Of a DNA stretch of 64,000 bases, positions 45,033-53,729 are shown one piece after another. Each line of letters begins with the position of its first letter. The first letter of the stretch is position 1. Origin of the DNA: Streptomyces sp. NBC_01353 (GTDB lineage: Bacteria > Actinomycetota > Actinomycetes > Streptomycetales > Streptomycetaceae); contig NZ_CP108352.1 of assembly GCF_036237275.1 (NCBI RefSeq), positions 1 to 64,000 on the forward strand, in the 5' to 3' direction. The notes under the pieces are model-generated. The model was not told the DNA's origin. It saw only the letters and a program-made list of their open reading frames with translations, and did not search any database. The position numbers were made by a program, and so were the translations under genes.

Positions 45033-45953
45033 TCACTGGGTTCTACGGGCCTGCTTCACTTCCTGGTCCACGGCCCAGGCGTCGGCGACCGGGCCGAGGT
45101 GGCTGAGCTTGTCGGGGTTGATGACCGCGCGGATCGTCTGGATCTGCCCGTCGAGTGTGTCGAGGGCGAGGATGTGGAGGATCTTGCCGTCGCGGTCGCG
45201 GAAGAGCGCGCCCGGGTGCCCGTTGACCTCGTGCGGTTCGAACGTGATGTCGACCCGGGTCATGAGCGGGTAGACGGCGGCGAGCAGCCTGGCCACGTTC
45301 TCGGCGCCGGCGACGGCCCTGGCCAGCTGTGGTGCCTTGCCACCACCGTCCCCGATGAGCTGGACGTCGGCGGACAGCAGATTCTGCAGTCCGTCCACGT
45401 CCCCCTGCGTCAGTGCCTCGAAGAACCGCCTCGCCAGCTCCTGCCGCTCCTGGCGGTCCGCTTCGAACCGGGGCCGTCCCTCGTGCATGTGGCGGCGTGC
45501 CCGTACGAGCAGCTGCCGGCACGCCGCCTCTGAGCGGCCCACCGCGGCGGCGATCTCGTCGAAGCCGAAGGCGAAGACCTCCCGCAGCACGAACACCGAC
45601 CGCTCCAGCGGACTGAGCCGCTCCAGGAGCAGCAGCGCCGCCATTGACACCGAGTCGGCCAGCTCCGCCGCGCGGGCCGGGTCCTGGTACGGATCGTCCA
45701 GCAGCGGCTCGGGGAGCCACGGTCCGACGTACTCCTCCCGCCGCACCCGGGCGGAGCGCCGCACGTCGATGGCAATCCGGGTCACCGTGGCTGACAAGAA
45801 CGCCTTGGCCGACACGGGCCGGGTGGTCGAGGCGTCGTAGCGGAGCCAGGTCTCCTGCACCGCGTCCTCCGCCTCGCCCACGCTGCTCAGGATCCGGTAC
45901 GCGATCGAGAACAACAGCGGCCGTAGCTCCTCGAACTCCTTAACCTTGCCCAC
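45033..45953 (-). CDS. SigJ-type ECF RNA polymerase sigma factor
   Basis: The GTG at 45953 follows GGGGGAG and gives 306 residues. Sigma2 region: FEELRPLLFSIAYRILSSVGEAEDAVQETWLRYD. Sigma4 region: SPLERSVFVLREVFAFGFDEIAAAVGRSEAACRQLLVRARRHM. A SnoaL-like C-terminal domain of about 120 residues follows (RRFFEALTQGDVDGLQNLLSADVQLIGDGGGKAPQLARAV), diagnostic of SigJ/ECF41-like factors, which lack a classic anti-sigma partner and are self-regulated through that extension. AhpD- and NmrA-like genes beside it are the usual context and probable targets. Confidence 0.95.
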   Translation of the reverse strand: MGKVKEFEELRPLLFSIAYRILSSVGEAEDAVQETWLRYDASTTRPVSAKAFLSATVTRIAIDVRRSARVRREEYVGPWLPEPLLDDPYQDPARAAELADSVSMAALLLLERLSPLERSVFVLREVFAFGFDEIAAAVGRSEAACRQLLVRARRHMHEGRPRFEADRQERQELARRFFEALTQGDVDGLQNLLSADVQLIGDGGGKAPQLARAVAGAENVARLLAAVYPLMTRVDITFEPHEVNGHPGALFRDRDGKILHILALDTLDGQIQTIRAVINPDKLSHLGPVADAWAVDQEVKQARRTQ

Positions 45954-46132
45954 GCCGACTCCCCCTTTGTGGTCTGTGTGCCCGGCCGGACCCGCGCCGG
46001 CGAGGCATCCTTCGAAGATCATCCGATGTGTGGGCGGAGCAGACAACGCTCGTGCCGCGACCGCCCTGCCCGCCTTGACCACGGCGTCCTGGCCCCGGCG
46101 GGCCTGACCTGGGCCAGGGGTGCGGTGGCGGT

Positions 46133-46606
46133 TCAGTGGAACTGGCCGACCTGGTAGTCGCCGGCCGGCTGCTGGGTGATGATGTTCAGTCGGTTCACCG
46201 TGTTCATGAACGAGACCAGCAGCACGAGAGCCGTGAGCTGCTCCTCGTCATAGTGCTGGGCGGCACGCGCCCACACGTCGTCGCTGACCCCGGTGGCCGC
46301 GTCCGCGACCCTGGTCCCCTGCTCCGCCAGCTCCAGCGCGGCGCGCTCGGCCGCGGTGAAGACCGTCGCTTCCCGCCAGGCCGCGATCAGGTTCAGCCGC
46401 ACCGCGCTCTCGCCGGCCGCAGCGGCTTCCTTGGTGTGCATGTCGATGCAGACCGCGCAGCCGTTGATCTGGCTCACGCGCAGCGCCACCAACTCCTGCG
46501 TCGTGGCCGACAGCGGCAATTCCTTCAGCTCCCGGCCAGCCGACATGAAGTACTTGAGGGCCTTGCCGGCGGCCGGGTTGGCGAAGTAGTTCAATCGCGC
46601 GTCCAT
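46133..46606 (-). CDS. AhpD-like carboxymuconolactone decarboxylase-family protein
   Basis: ATG 46606 has GGAGGAG upstream. The 157-residue protein contains the redox motif CAVCIDMHTKEA (Cys-x-x-Cys with His) at about residues 50-61, followed by LNLIAAWREATVFTAAERAALELAEQGT. Members act as alkylhydroperoxide reductase partners. It lies just upstream of the SigJ-type gene on the same strand, the standard target arrangement for ECF41-like sigma factors, with a 179-bp gap that may carry the dependent promoter. Confidence 0.93.
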   Translation of the reverse strand: MDARLNYFANPAAGKALKYFMSAGRELKELPLSATTQELVALRVSQINGCAVCIDMHTKEAAAAGESAVRLNLIAAWREATVFTAAERAALELAEQGTRVADAATGVSDDVWARAAQHYDEEQLTALVLLVSFMNTVNRLNIITQQPAGDYQVGQFH

Positions 46607-46777
46607 CGTGTGCTCCTCCACGTTCGTCAATGCCTTCACCCCCAAGACGAGGCGGCACTCACTCCTGTGACACGGCACGGTGTGACCCACGTCTCTCCAC
46701 TGTCTGGGTTCGGGCATGTCACAGGCCGAGTCGCTGCCTCGTCTCGGGTACGGAAGTCCTCGATCAGGGAGTTGATG

Positions 46778-47161
46778 ATGAACGTCGCGCTGTGGATCAT
46801 CGCTGGAGTGCTCGCCGCTGTCTGCCTGGTGGGCAGCTCCAAGATGTTCGTGCCGCAGGAGAAGCTGGCCGCGATGGGCTCCTCTGCGCAGTGGGTCCTG
46901 GAGTTCAGCCCCGGCGCTCTCAAGGCCATCGGCGCCGTCGAGCTGCTGGCTGCGGTCGGCCTGATTCTGCCCGCGGTGCTCGACATCGCGCCGGTGCTGG
47001 TGCCGCTGGCCGCCACCGGACTTGTTCTGCTGTTTGCCTGCGCGGTCACCATGCGTCTGCGCCGTGGCGAGAAGGCCACGATCGCCGGCGACCTGATCTA
47101 CCTCGCCCTGGCTGCCTTCGTCGCATGGGGCCGTTTCGGCCCCGAGTCCTTCACCGGCTGA
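46778..47161 (+). CDS. DoxX-family membrane protein
   Basis: The ATG at 46778 (or 46775) follows CAGGGAG and gives about 127 residues. Four hydrophobic helices: VALWIIAGVLAAVCLVGSSKMF, ALKAIGAVELLAAVGLILP, IAPVLVPLAATGLVLLFACAV and ATIAGDLIYLALAAFVAWGRF. The pattern fits DoxX-like proteins, which are often linked to redox or quinone processes. It is divergent from the AhpD gene (171 bp), so the pair may share a regulatory region. Confidence 0.88.
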   Translation: MNVALWIIAGVLAAVCLVGSSKMFVPQEKLAAMGSSAQWVLEFSPGALKAIGAVELLAAVGLILPAVLDIAPVLVPLAATGLVLLFACAVTMRLRRGEKATIAGDLIYLALAAFVAWGRFGPESFTG

Positions 47162-47329
47162 CCACCGGCGCATCTCAGTCGAGCGCCGAGGTGCCAGGCA
47201 CACTCCAGGTCGTACCGATACACCTACCAGCCAACGGAGTTGGCTACGACGTCACTCTCTTCAGCAATGAACACCCGCCTACTACAACAGCTTCGTCGCT
47301 ATTGAACTTGCGCCGCGCCGCACAAAGAA

Positions 47330-47623
47330 CACAGCCGCGTGCTGTGGCTTCCGGTGGCCGAACCGGACCTCACGGTCGGCCCGACCGTGCTCACCGGAGG
47401 CCGCGTGCTCGCCGTGGCGGCAGACCATCCGCTGGCCGAGCGCGGCACTGCGTCGCTGGAAGACCTCGGCGACAACCATGTCGTCGACTTCGGCCCCGAC
47501 GCCCCCGAGTACTGGATCGCGGCCATGGTCCCCACGCGTACGCCGCTCGGCCGCCGTATCCCGCGCGGGCCCGCCGCGCGGACTTTCCACGAGGTTCTCT
47601 CTCTGGTCGCCTCCGGACAGTGA
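47330..47623 (+). pseudogene. LysR-type regulator, C-terminal fragment
   Basis: The translation (LWLPVAEPDLTVGPTVLTGGRVLAVAADHPLAERGTASLEDLGDNHVVDFGPDAPEYWIA) is the substrate-binding domain of a LysR-type regulator. The HTH half is missing and the end is short. An IS5-type element follows at once. Confidence 0.85.
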
Positions 47624-47679
47624 GCTCTTTCAGAGTGGCCACTGATCGGGTGACGGGCCAGCGTCCCGCAACCCACGAG

Positions 47680-47735
47680 GCTCCCGTGCCGTTGAGAGAG
47701 ATGCTCGACGTCTCAACTCAACAGCACAGGAGCCT
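47680..47735. repeat. Imperfect hairpin ahead of an IS5-type transposase
   Basis: CGAGGCTCCCGTGCCGTTG (about 47681-47699) pairs with the complement of CAACAGCACAGGAGCCTCG (about 47717-47735), 17 of 19 positions. It lies directly upstream of the transposase TTG and may be an IS end or a leader structure. Confidence 0.6.
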
Positions 47736-47737
47736 CG

Positions 47738-48487
47738 TTGGTTCCCCGTCCTGCCGCACTCGACCTGCCTCATGCTCTGGTCGAGTGGGTATCGATGCTC
47801 ATCGTCACCCGTGAGGGTGACCGACGCTGCAAGCTCCCGCCCCACCAGCGCGCCCTCGTCGGCCTGGTCTACCTGCGCCGGCACGACACGCTCACGCAGA
47901 TCGCCGCCGGCTTCGGCATATCCGTCGGGACCGCCCACGCCTACGTCACGGCCGTCGTCGATCACCTGTCCCGCCGGGCACCCGGTCTGCTGCGGGTCCT
48001 GCGCGAGACGGATCCTGATCACGTCCTGCTCGACGGGACGCTCGCCGAGTGCGACCGGGTCGGCGACAGCCGGGCCGACTTCTCCCAGAAGCACCGCCGT
48101 CACGGCGTGAACGTGCAGGTTGTGGCCGATCCCACCGGCAAGCTGCTGTGGATCTCACCCGCCCTGCCCGGCCGCACCCACGACCTGACCGCGGCCCGCA
48201 CCCACCGCATCATCCGGATCTGCGAACGCCAGGGCGTTCCCGTGCTCGCCGACCGCGCCTACATCGGGGCCGGCCCCTGGGTGACCACGCCCATCAGACG
48301 GCTTCCCGGCCGAGACCTCACCACAACCCAGCGGGCGATCAACCGAGCCCTGTCAGCGGCACGAGCACCGGTCGAACGAAGCATCGCGCGACTCAAGTCC
48401 TGGCAGATCCTCCGCCGGGCCCGCTGCAGCCTCAACCGGATGACCGTCATCGCCGCAGCCGTCCTCACCCTGGAACGTCAACGCTGA
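47738..48487 (+). CDS. IS5-family transposase (intact, 249 aa)
   Basis: A TTG at 47738 begins the ORF. It contains an HTH-like N-terminal part ([45 protein letters not shown]) and the DDE parts [30 protein letters not shown] and [20 protein letters not shown]. Length and motifs fit an intact DDE_Tnp_4-type enzyme. It is the only apparently complete transposase in the window. The element's outer limits and target duplication could not be fixed. Confidence 0.88.
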   Translation: MVPRPAALDLPHALVEWVSMLIVTREGDRRCKLPPHQRALVGLVYLRRHDTLTQIAAGFGISVGTAHAYVTAVVDHLSRRAPGLLRVLRETDPDHVLLDGTLAECDRVGDSRADFSQKHRRHGVNVQVVADPTGKLLWISPALPGRTHDLTAARTHRIIRICERQGVPVLADRAYIGAGPWVTTPIRRLPGRDLTTTQRAINRALSAARAPVERSIARLKSWQILRRARCSLNRMTVIAAAVLTLERQR

Positions 48488-48517
48488 TGAATCTCATTGC
48501 CGTTCCAGGGTGAGGAC
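48461..48517. repeat. 17-bp perfect hairpin and inverted relic of the transposase end
   Basis: GTCCTCACCCTGGAACG (48461-48477) and its complement at 48501-48517 are perfect, with the transposase stop in the 23-nt loop. Sequence up to about 48545 resembles the reverse complement of the transposase's last codons, so a degenerate inverted copy of the same IS end lies here. Confidence 0.65.
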
Positions 48518-48553
48518 GGATTGGCAATGGCCGTCATCCAGTTGGGAGCCGTC

Positions 48554-49123
48554 TCACGACCAGACAAGTCGACCTTCAGTGAACCGACAGACCGGTGAGC
48601 TTCCATCGGCGATCCTCGTCAGCGTCTCCGCCACGGAGTCGAAATACTGGGCCATCGATTCGTACTCGCCCGTGACCGTGGGGTCACCCACGAACCAGCT
48701 GCCGACGCGCCCGTCCCGCACATCGATGAACTTTCCCATCCAGCCGTCCTGGTCCGACAGGAACGGGATCCACTCGTTACGCCAGAACGGGTAGTCCGGC
48801 TGGTCCGGAGGGTCGAATCCGCAGGACGTGGAGCGGTTCGCGTAGAGCCTCTCCATCGCCCGGATGCCCAGAAAGAAGCTTCCCTCGTCGGGGAACCCGT
48901 CGAAGCCGCAGCATGCCACTTCGTCGTCGACGTCTCCCTCTGGCAGATCCAGATTGTTCTGCAACAGCCACGTCCGCAGGTCCCCATGCAGGGAGATCCC
49001 CATCCGTTCCTCGGCTGCCGCGAGCATCTGCTCCGTAGCGGGCCCTGGCAGATCTGCGTGATCGGCCGGCGCGTGCTCCCGAAGAAGACTCATCACACGC
49101 GACCAACTCTCAGTCACACTCAT
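48554..49123 (-). CDS. SMI1/KNR4 (SUKH) family protein
   Basis: The 189-residue ORF has SUKH landmarks: SRVMSLLREHAPADHADL, GPATEQMLAAAEERMGISLHGDLRTWLLQNNLDLPEGD, LGIRAMERLYANR, WRNEWIPFLSDQDGWMGKFIDVRDGRVGSWFVGDP and MAQYFDSVAETLTRI. This fits the SUKH superfamily, a common immunity fold. No toxin is adjacent. It may be an orphan immunity gene or a general protein of the family. The ATG at 49123 is preceded by AGAGGGCG. Confidence 0.88.
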   Translation of the reverse strand: MSVTESWSRVMSLLREHAPADHADLPGPATEQMLAAAEERMGISLHGDLRTWLLQNNLDLPEGDVDDEVACCGFDGFPDEGSFFLGIRAMERLYANRSTSCGFDPPDQPDYPFWRNEWIPFLSDQDGWMGKFIDVRDGRVGSWFVGDPTVTGEYESMAQYFDSVAETLTRIADGSSPVCRFTEGRLVWS

Positions 49124-49382
49124 CGCCCTCTGCCCTCTGTCCTCTCTACAGGGATGTCTCCGTCCGACTACGCCACTGTGGAGGTTGGGAAGTATCGGCC
49201 GGAGAACCTTGCAGGGATGGTACTTCGAGCGTGTGTTCCATCCCTCCCCACGATCATCTTCCGCCCCGAAGCGCAGGGTCGGCCCCTCAGCGAAGTGACT
49301 GCCCGCGACTTTTCACAGACAACCCACTGTGCCCGGCGGGCCCAGCCGAGGAGCTTCCAGGACTCATGCGAGGGCCACGGCG

Positions 49383-49900
49383 TCACCCTGGGGTGGCGAA
49401 GCTGAAAACGCTCACTGTCAGCGTGAGCGCCTGGCAGACCTCCTTCGTGTCGCGGAGCTGTGCGCCGAGCTGCTCGGCCAGGCTGAGGACGGTCCGGTGG
49501 TGCCGGTCGGCGTCGAGCTCGTCCCGATCGAAGCGGTGACTGGTGCCGAGTGACTTGGGGGCGGCTGCGGGGATGACGGGACGGTCATCGGAGCCCCGGG
49601 ACCTGTCGTATGCCTGGCGGCCGGCGGCGGCTCCGAGGATTCGCTGCAGGGTGGCGATCGGGGTGTCGGCGATGTCCCCGACGGTATTGATCCCGAAGCG
49701 GGCAAGCGCTCGGGCGGAGGCGGGGCCGACTCCAGGGAGCGCGGCAGCGCGCTGGGGGCGGAGGAACGCGGCGATGTCGTACGGGGTGTTGCCGACGACG
49801 GTGCTCGTGCCGGGCGGGGTGACGGCTGCCGCCATCGCAGCGACCATCCGGGAACCGCCGACGCCCGCGCTGCACTGAACCCCGTACAGCGCGAGCGCGC
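49383..49900 (-). pseudogene. DinB/Pol IV-like DNA polymerase fragment
   Basis: The frame contains LALYGVQCSAGVGGSRMVAAMAAAVTPPGTSTVVGN, YDIAAFLRPQRAAALPGVGPASARALARFGINTVGDIADTP and SLGTSHRFDRDELDADRHHRTVLSLAEQLGAQLRDTKEVCQALTLTV, the palm-end, helix-hairpin-helix and little-finger segments of a Y-family polymerase. The N-terminal catalytic palm is missing and the C-terminus is short. Confidence 0.85.
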
Positions 49901-49982
49901 GCAACCGGATCACCGCGGCCAGGCCCTCCGCGTCGCGGCTCCTTCTCTGGGGGAGAACTGTGGCGCGGCGCGCTCCGATCAA

Positions 49983-50399
49983 GGATCAGTGCAGCTCAGT
50001 TACTGTGCAGGTGACAGTAGCCGGTGCAACACATGTGGTGCTATCGCCGGATCGGGTGATTGAACAGGCGCCATGAAGCATGGTGCCGTCGGATTGAACG
50101 TCGCCGACCGCACCTATATCGCCGGCGGCATCAGGGAGGTAACCCCACCCTCGATCTCGCCGCGTTCAGTCGACTCGGCGTTCGTACGGCCCGAGGACGC
50201 CCGGGCCGGGATGCCACGCTTCGACGCTGCGAGGAGCTCTCCAACCTCGCAGGCGTTAGGTGCGAAGCAGACGCTTGCGAAGCCCGTCATCGTGCGCCCG
50301 CGGCGACGGCGCTGGTCAAGCGCCGTTCACTCGTGCGGCGGCCTTGCTATTGGTAATCCGGTGTATGTCCTGCGACATTACACAAAGAAACCATGAGAA
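49983..50399. other. Gene-free stretch
   Basis: These 417 bp hold no supported gene. Two overlapping plus-strand ORFs (50060 and 50073) have no recognisable protein character. No repeat was seen. Confidence 0.4.
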
Positions 50400-50580
50400 A
50401 TGATGACAAAGCCATCATTGGGGCAAGCGATATCGATCAAGGTGAAGTACCAGCGGGGAGTGCTCTCGGCGCTTGAGCTCAAGGCGATTGTGGAAGGGTT
50501 GATCGAGGAGGCCAACCAGGACAGCGACCTAGGCCGTGTATCGAAAGTGGATCTTGCGCTGTGGACGATCTCATTTCACG
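50400..50580 (+). pseudogene. 5-prime fragment of an unknown gene
   Basis: The start MMTKPSLGQAISIKVKYQRG and VLSALELKAIVEGLIEEANQDSDLG look like a real protein beginning. The frame becomes IS5 transposase DNA after about 50580, so only about 60 residues remain. No family is recognised. Confidence 0.4.
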
Positions 50581-50595
50581 GGGCGGGGAGATCTC

Positions 50596-50700
50596 ATGGA
50601 CGAGCAGTGGGCGGTGCTGGAACCGTTGTTGCCGAAGGGTGCCAGGGCGGGGCAAGCACCCGTCTGGCCTCAGCGGCAGTCGCGGGACGTCCTGTCCCGT
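50596..50700 (+). pseudogene. IS5-family transposase N-terminal remnant
   Basis: From ATG 50596 the text MDEQWAVLEPLLPKGARAGQ is the standard IS5-type start, followed by PVWPQRQ. The rest is lost after about 35 codons. Confidence 0.75.
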
Positions 50701-50757
50701 CCGTCCCGCACGCCCAGCGGCTGGTCGGCGGGCATGTGAGGCGGGCCCAGGAGGTGA

Positions 50758-50892
50758 ACGAACGCCCTGAACGACGGCGCCGATCTGAAGAACCTCGATA
50801 TCCTGATCGGTAATCAGGGCAAAGCCTTCCCCGCAGGTAAGAAGTGCGAGACGCGGGTGCCCGGCATGCTCAGAGAGGGGCACACCGGATGA
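50758..50892 (+). pseudogene. C-terminal tail of a toxin-like protein
   Basis: After an in-frame TGA, 44 codons read TNALNDGADLKNLDILIGNQ, then GKAFPAGKKCETRVPGMLREGHTG, and end in a TGA that overlaps the SUKH-3 gene's ATG (ATGA). This looks like the end of a polymorphic toxin of the type that precedes SUKH-3 immunity genes. The toxin body has been replaced by IS5 debris. Confidence 0.6.
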
Positions 50893-51347
50893 GTGACGAG
50901 CAGAGCAGGGCTAGGGAGGAGTCCCTCGGCAGCGCATTCGCCGGTGCCCTGCGCGTCGAGTGTGGTCCCGCGGACGTCGAGGCAGCCCGCCTGTCCTACC
51001 AGGAGGCGGGTTTCGACGTCACCGACGAGCTGGTGGCGTTCCTGGAGAAGTACGGGGAGACGACGGTCTTCTGGCCCTCGCACGTCACCGGGAACGAGAC
51101 GTCTCTGACGATCTCCGTCGAGGAGGCCGTGGAGGCGTTCCCGGCGTACGTCCGCTCCTTCGAGAAGCGTCTGGGAATGTCCGCCCTGCCGGTGGGCATC
51201 GCCCTCTCGACCGAGGAGGTGGTTCTCCTCGTCGAGAACGGTGACATCGTCCTTGGCGGCGACGGCGGCGTGCAGCGGATCGCCAACGGGTTCGAGGCAT
51301 CCGTGCGGGCCCTGATCTCGGGCGACTGGGACATGACGTTCTTCTAG
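50889..51347 (+). CDS. SUKH-3-like immunity protein
   Basis: From ATG 50889 (GAGAGGGG upstream, ATGA overlap with the toxin tail) the product is 152 residues. It contains VEAARLSYQEAGFDVTDELVAFLEKYGETTVFWPSH, SVEEAVEAFPAYVRSFEKRLGMSALPVGIALSTEEVVLLVENGDIVLGGDGGVQRIANGFEASVRALISG. This fits the SUKH-3 immunity family, which protects against toxins secreted in polymorphic systems. The gene is retained although its toxin partner is lost. Confidence 0.82.
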   Translation: MSDEQSRAREESLGSAFAGALRVECGPADVEAARLSYQEAGFDVTDELVAFLEKYGETTVFWPSHVTGNETSLTISVEEAVEAFPAYVRSFEKRLGMSALPVGIALSTEEVVLLVENGDIVLGGDGGVQRIANGFEASVRALISGDWDMTFF

Positions 51348-51462
51348 CCGCCGCAGCTCTAACGACTGGTGATGATCACAGCCACTCGTTGATGGCTGCG
51401 ATGAGCAGAAACTGCACCGGCTGCCCGGACATCCCGAACCCATCAGCTCACCGAAGGCACGC

Positions 51463-52161
51463 GTGCTGCTCTGGGACAGCGAACAGATCGACGCCCACAA
51501 CGCCGGCCGGCCCGTCCCACCGCCGCCCACCAACGACAGCGAAGACGATCTCCTGGACCGCAACGAAGCCGCCGAACTCGCCGGCGTCGCTCCCCGCACA
51601 TGGGACCGCTACGCCAACCTCCCCGGCATCCAGCCACGCCCCCAGCCCATCGACGTCGCCGGCACCGAACACTGGCGACGCGGCGACATCCTCACCTGGC
51701 TCGCCGGCCGCCCCGGCCCCGGCACCTCCCCCGGCCGCCCGACAGGCAGCCGGGAAACAACCCCACGCGCCAACATCCGCGCACGCACGGCCGAACTCCT
51801 CCAACATGAACCGGCCATCACCGCAGCCCACGTGGCTGCTGAACTCGGCATCACCCCAGACACCGCCCAACGCCACCTCACCCAAGCCCGCACCAACGCA
51901 GTCAGCAAGCTCCTGAGGGCAAACCCCTACCTCACCGCGCTCGACATCCAGACCCGCCTCGGCTACCCCCTATGGGCAGCCGAACGCGCACTCACCACAG
52001 CACACACCAACACCAGGAAAACCGGCCGCGGAACCGGGGAAAAAGCGGCCCACCCCGAACCAGCCAACACGAGAGAGAAGAAGACCGGCCCCGAACCTGC
52101 CGACACGAGGGAGAAGGCGGCCGGCCCCGAAACCATGAAAGACCCCGGGAAGAAGGGTTAG
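51463..52161 (+). CDS. HTH protein with two helix-turn-helix segments, start uncertain
   Basis: The listed GTG gives 232 residues. A homologous frame continues upstream as LPGHPEPISSPKARVLLWDSE, so the 5-prime end may be truncated. Segments include DLLDRNEAAELAGVAPRTWDRYANLPGIQPRPQPIDVAGTEHWRRGDILTWLAGRPGP (MerR-like winged part) and ITAAHVAAELGITPDTAQRHLTQARTNAV with a second HTH. The C-terminus is a repetitive EPA(N/D)TREK tail (about residues 200-225). Such proteins are common Streptomyces DNA-binding hypotheticals. Confidence 0.72.
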   Translation: MLLWDSEQIDAHNAGRPVPPPPTNDSEDDLLDRNEAAELAGVAPRTWDRYANLPGIQPRPQPIDVAGTEHWRRGDILTWLAGRPGPGTSPGRPTGSRETTPRANIRARTAELLQHEPAITAAHVAAELGITPDTAQRHLTQARTNAVSKLLRANPYLTALDIQTRLGYPLWAAERALTTAHTNTRKTGRGTGEKAAHPEPANTREKKTGPEPADTREKAAGPETMKDPGKKG

Positions 52162-52344
52162 CAGCCCTCCGTAACCAGCCGCCGCCCGGCCATCTGACCG
52201 CCAAGGGTGAACATCAAACCCAAAGCCAGACACCACACCCACCCTAACCACATGCGACAGGCGACGGCATGGGCAGCCCGGGCGGGCGCCGCGCGGGGCA
52301 CGGCAGGGCGCCCGCCAGCGCCAACCAACACCCAACCCTGTCCG

Positions 52345-52788
52345 TCACGAATCGGACTGCGCGCGTCGGCGCAGCCCGAAAGGCGTCTTCATGCCATCGA
52401 GGTACCCGCCCACGCTCAGCTGGCGCATCACGGTATTCAGCAGGGAGACAGTTGTCTCAGCCGGCCACAGCGACGGCTCACGCCAGAAAGTCCGCCAACT
52501 CGGCCCATGCCCGTGCGCAGCGCGGTAGTCGTCGATCCATCCCAGAGCCCGCTCCCGCCACGCTGGATCGCCGGTCAGCTCGGCCGCGCACTCCTGGACC
52601 GTCTTACTGGCCTTCGACCACCAGTGGCCTCCCTCGGGCCCCCGGGCCTTCGTGAGGATCTCCAGCCCGATCTCGGCGGTCACCTCCGGGCACAGCGGGC
52701 AGCCGACCGCCGCCGCGATGGATGCCTGGACCTTCGCTGCGCGGTCCTGACGGGTGACGAGTCGCTTTGTCGTAACTGTGACACTCAT
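52345..52788 (-). CDS. Hypothetical protein (147 aa)
   Basis: The ATG at 52788 begins a soluble product with MSVTVTTKRLVTRQDRAAKV, GCPLCPEVTAEIGLEILTKAR, ASKTVQECAAELTGDPAWRERALGWIDDYRAAHGHGPSWRTFWREPSLW and ETTVSLLNTVMRQLSVGGYLDGM. A C-x-x-C pair (CPLC) could bind metal. The helical GPSWRTFWREPSLWP region resembles replication or regulation proteins of actinobacterial mobile elements, but no family is certain. Confidence 0.7.
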   Translation of the reverse strand: MSVTVTTKRLVTRQDRAAKVQASIAAAVGCPLCPEVTAEIGLEILTKARGPEGGHWWSKASKTVQECAAELTGDPAWRERALGWIDDYRAAHGHGPSWRTFWREPSLWPAETTVSLLNTVMRQLSVGGYLDGMKTPFGLRRRAQSDS

Positions 52789-53005
52789 GCCGCGCAGCCT
52801 CTCCGACTACGGTCCACGAAACGAGCGCGGCGCGCAGCCCGAGCCACCCCGAAATCACAGAGGTACGGGGCCGGTTGCAGTGCCCGGCCCCAGCACGGGG
52901 AACGCCGCCGCTCGCCAGGCCGCTCATGCCAGGTGAACGAGCGGAATCCCGCCTGATTCCCCTCCCGGTCGTATCCTGGTCAGGCTGCCAGCGGTTGATT
53001 CCTGC

Positions 53006-53191
53006 ATGGAGACTGCTGAGCCGGTGACCGGCGACCATGTGACCGAACCCCTTCTGCCGGTGCTCACCGCGGCGGAAGCCCGGGCAGCGGTCGGGTACAT
53101 GAACCTGCTGGAGACCCTTGACCTGACGCCCCGCGGCCGGGCCGCCGGGCAACTCGCCGCAGAGCTGGCCCGACGAATCCCGCCCGAGTAG
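53006..53191 (+). CDS. Small hypothetical protein (61 aa)
   Basis: The ORF reads METAEPVTGDHVTEPLLPVL, then TAAEARAAVGYMNLLETLDL and a helical, alanine-rich end. It lacks a clear ribosome site, so the start is uncertain. Codon use is typical of genes. Confidence 0.45.
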   Translation: METAEPVTGDHVTEPLLPVLTAAEARAAVGYMNLLETLDLTPRGRAAGQLAAELARRIPPE

Positions 53192-53464
53192 CCCCCGCTC
53201 GGATTTCGCTGTGCCCCTCGTGGGTGCCGGTCGCCGGTCCGCAACGGGCGAGGTCAGCCGGGGCAGCTCTTGGGGCGATCCTGTGTCTTCAGTGTCCAGA
53301 ACTCTCCCGTACAGCCGGTCGGCAGCGGCGGGAACCAGAGCCCTTCCCTTCGGTGCTCCAGTGATACTCCCCGCCTCAGTCGCACTGGTAGACCCCGCGG
53401 TCGGGCGCAATCTCGCCCGGAGCCCCGACGTTCATTCAGCGCTCATGAGCTCAGGTCTACGGCG

Positions 53465-53632
53465 TCAGTCGCTGGCCCGGGACCCGGGCGCCCCACTGTC
53501 ATCGCTCGACACGCCAGCCCAGTCCAGGTTGCAGAGGTCGGAGCCGGGTCTGCAGATCTCGCATACCCCGCATCCCGCCCGCAGTGAGATCCCGGCGCAC
53601 TCGCCGCAGGACGGCCGCGCTCGTGCCGACAT
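53465..53632 (-). CDS. Possible small cysteine-rich protein (55 aa)
   Basis: From ATG 53632 the ORF gives SCGECAGISLRAGCGVCEIC, then RPGSDLCNLDW: six cysteines in C-x-x-C-like spacing, as in small zinc ribbons. The ribosome site is weak and the C-terminus is unremarkable, so it may be chance. Confidence 0.3.
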   Translation of the reverse strand: MSARARPSCGECAGISLRAGCGVCEICRPGSDLCNLDWAGVSSDDSGAPGSRASD

Positions 53633-53729
53633 GCCAGCACCCAGCCGGGCCCTCCGGCAACTGAACACGGGAAAGCGCCGGGTGTCGGGGATGGGGCGGC
53701 AACCTGAACCGAGACCGCGCGGTCGGCCT

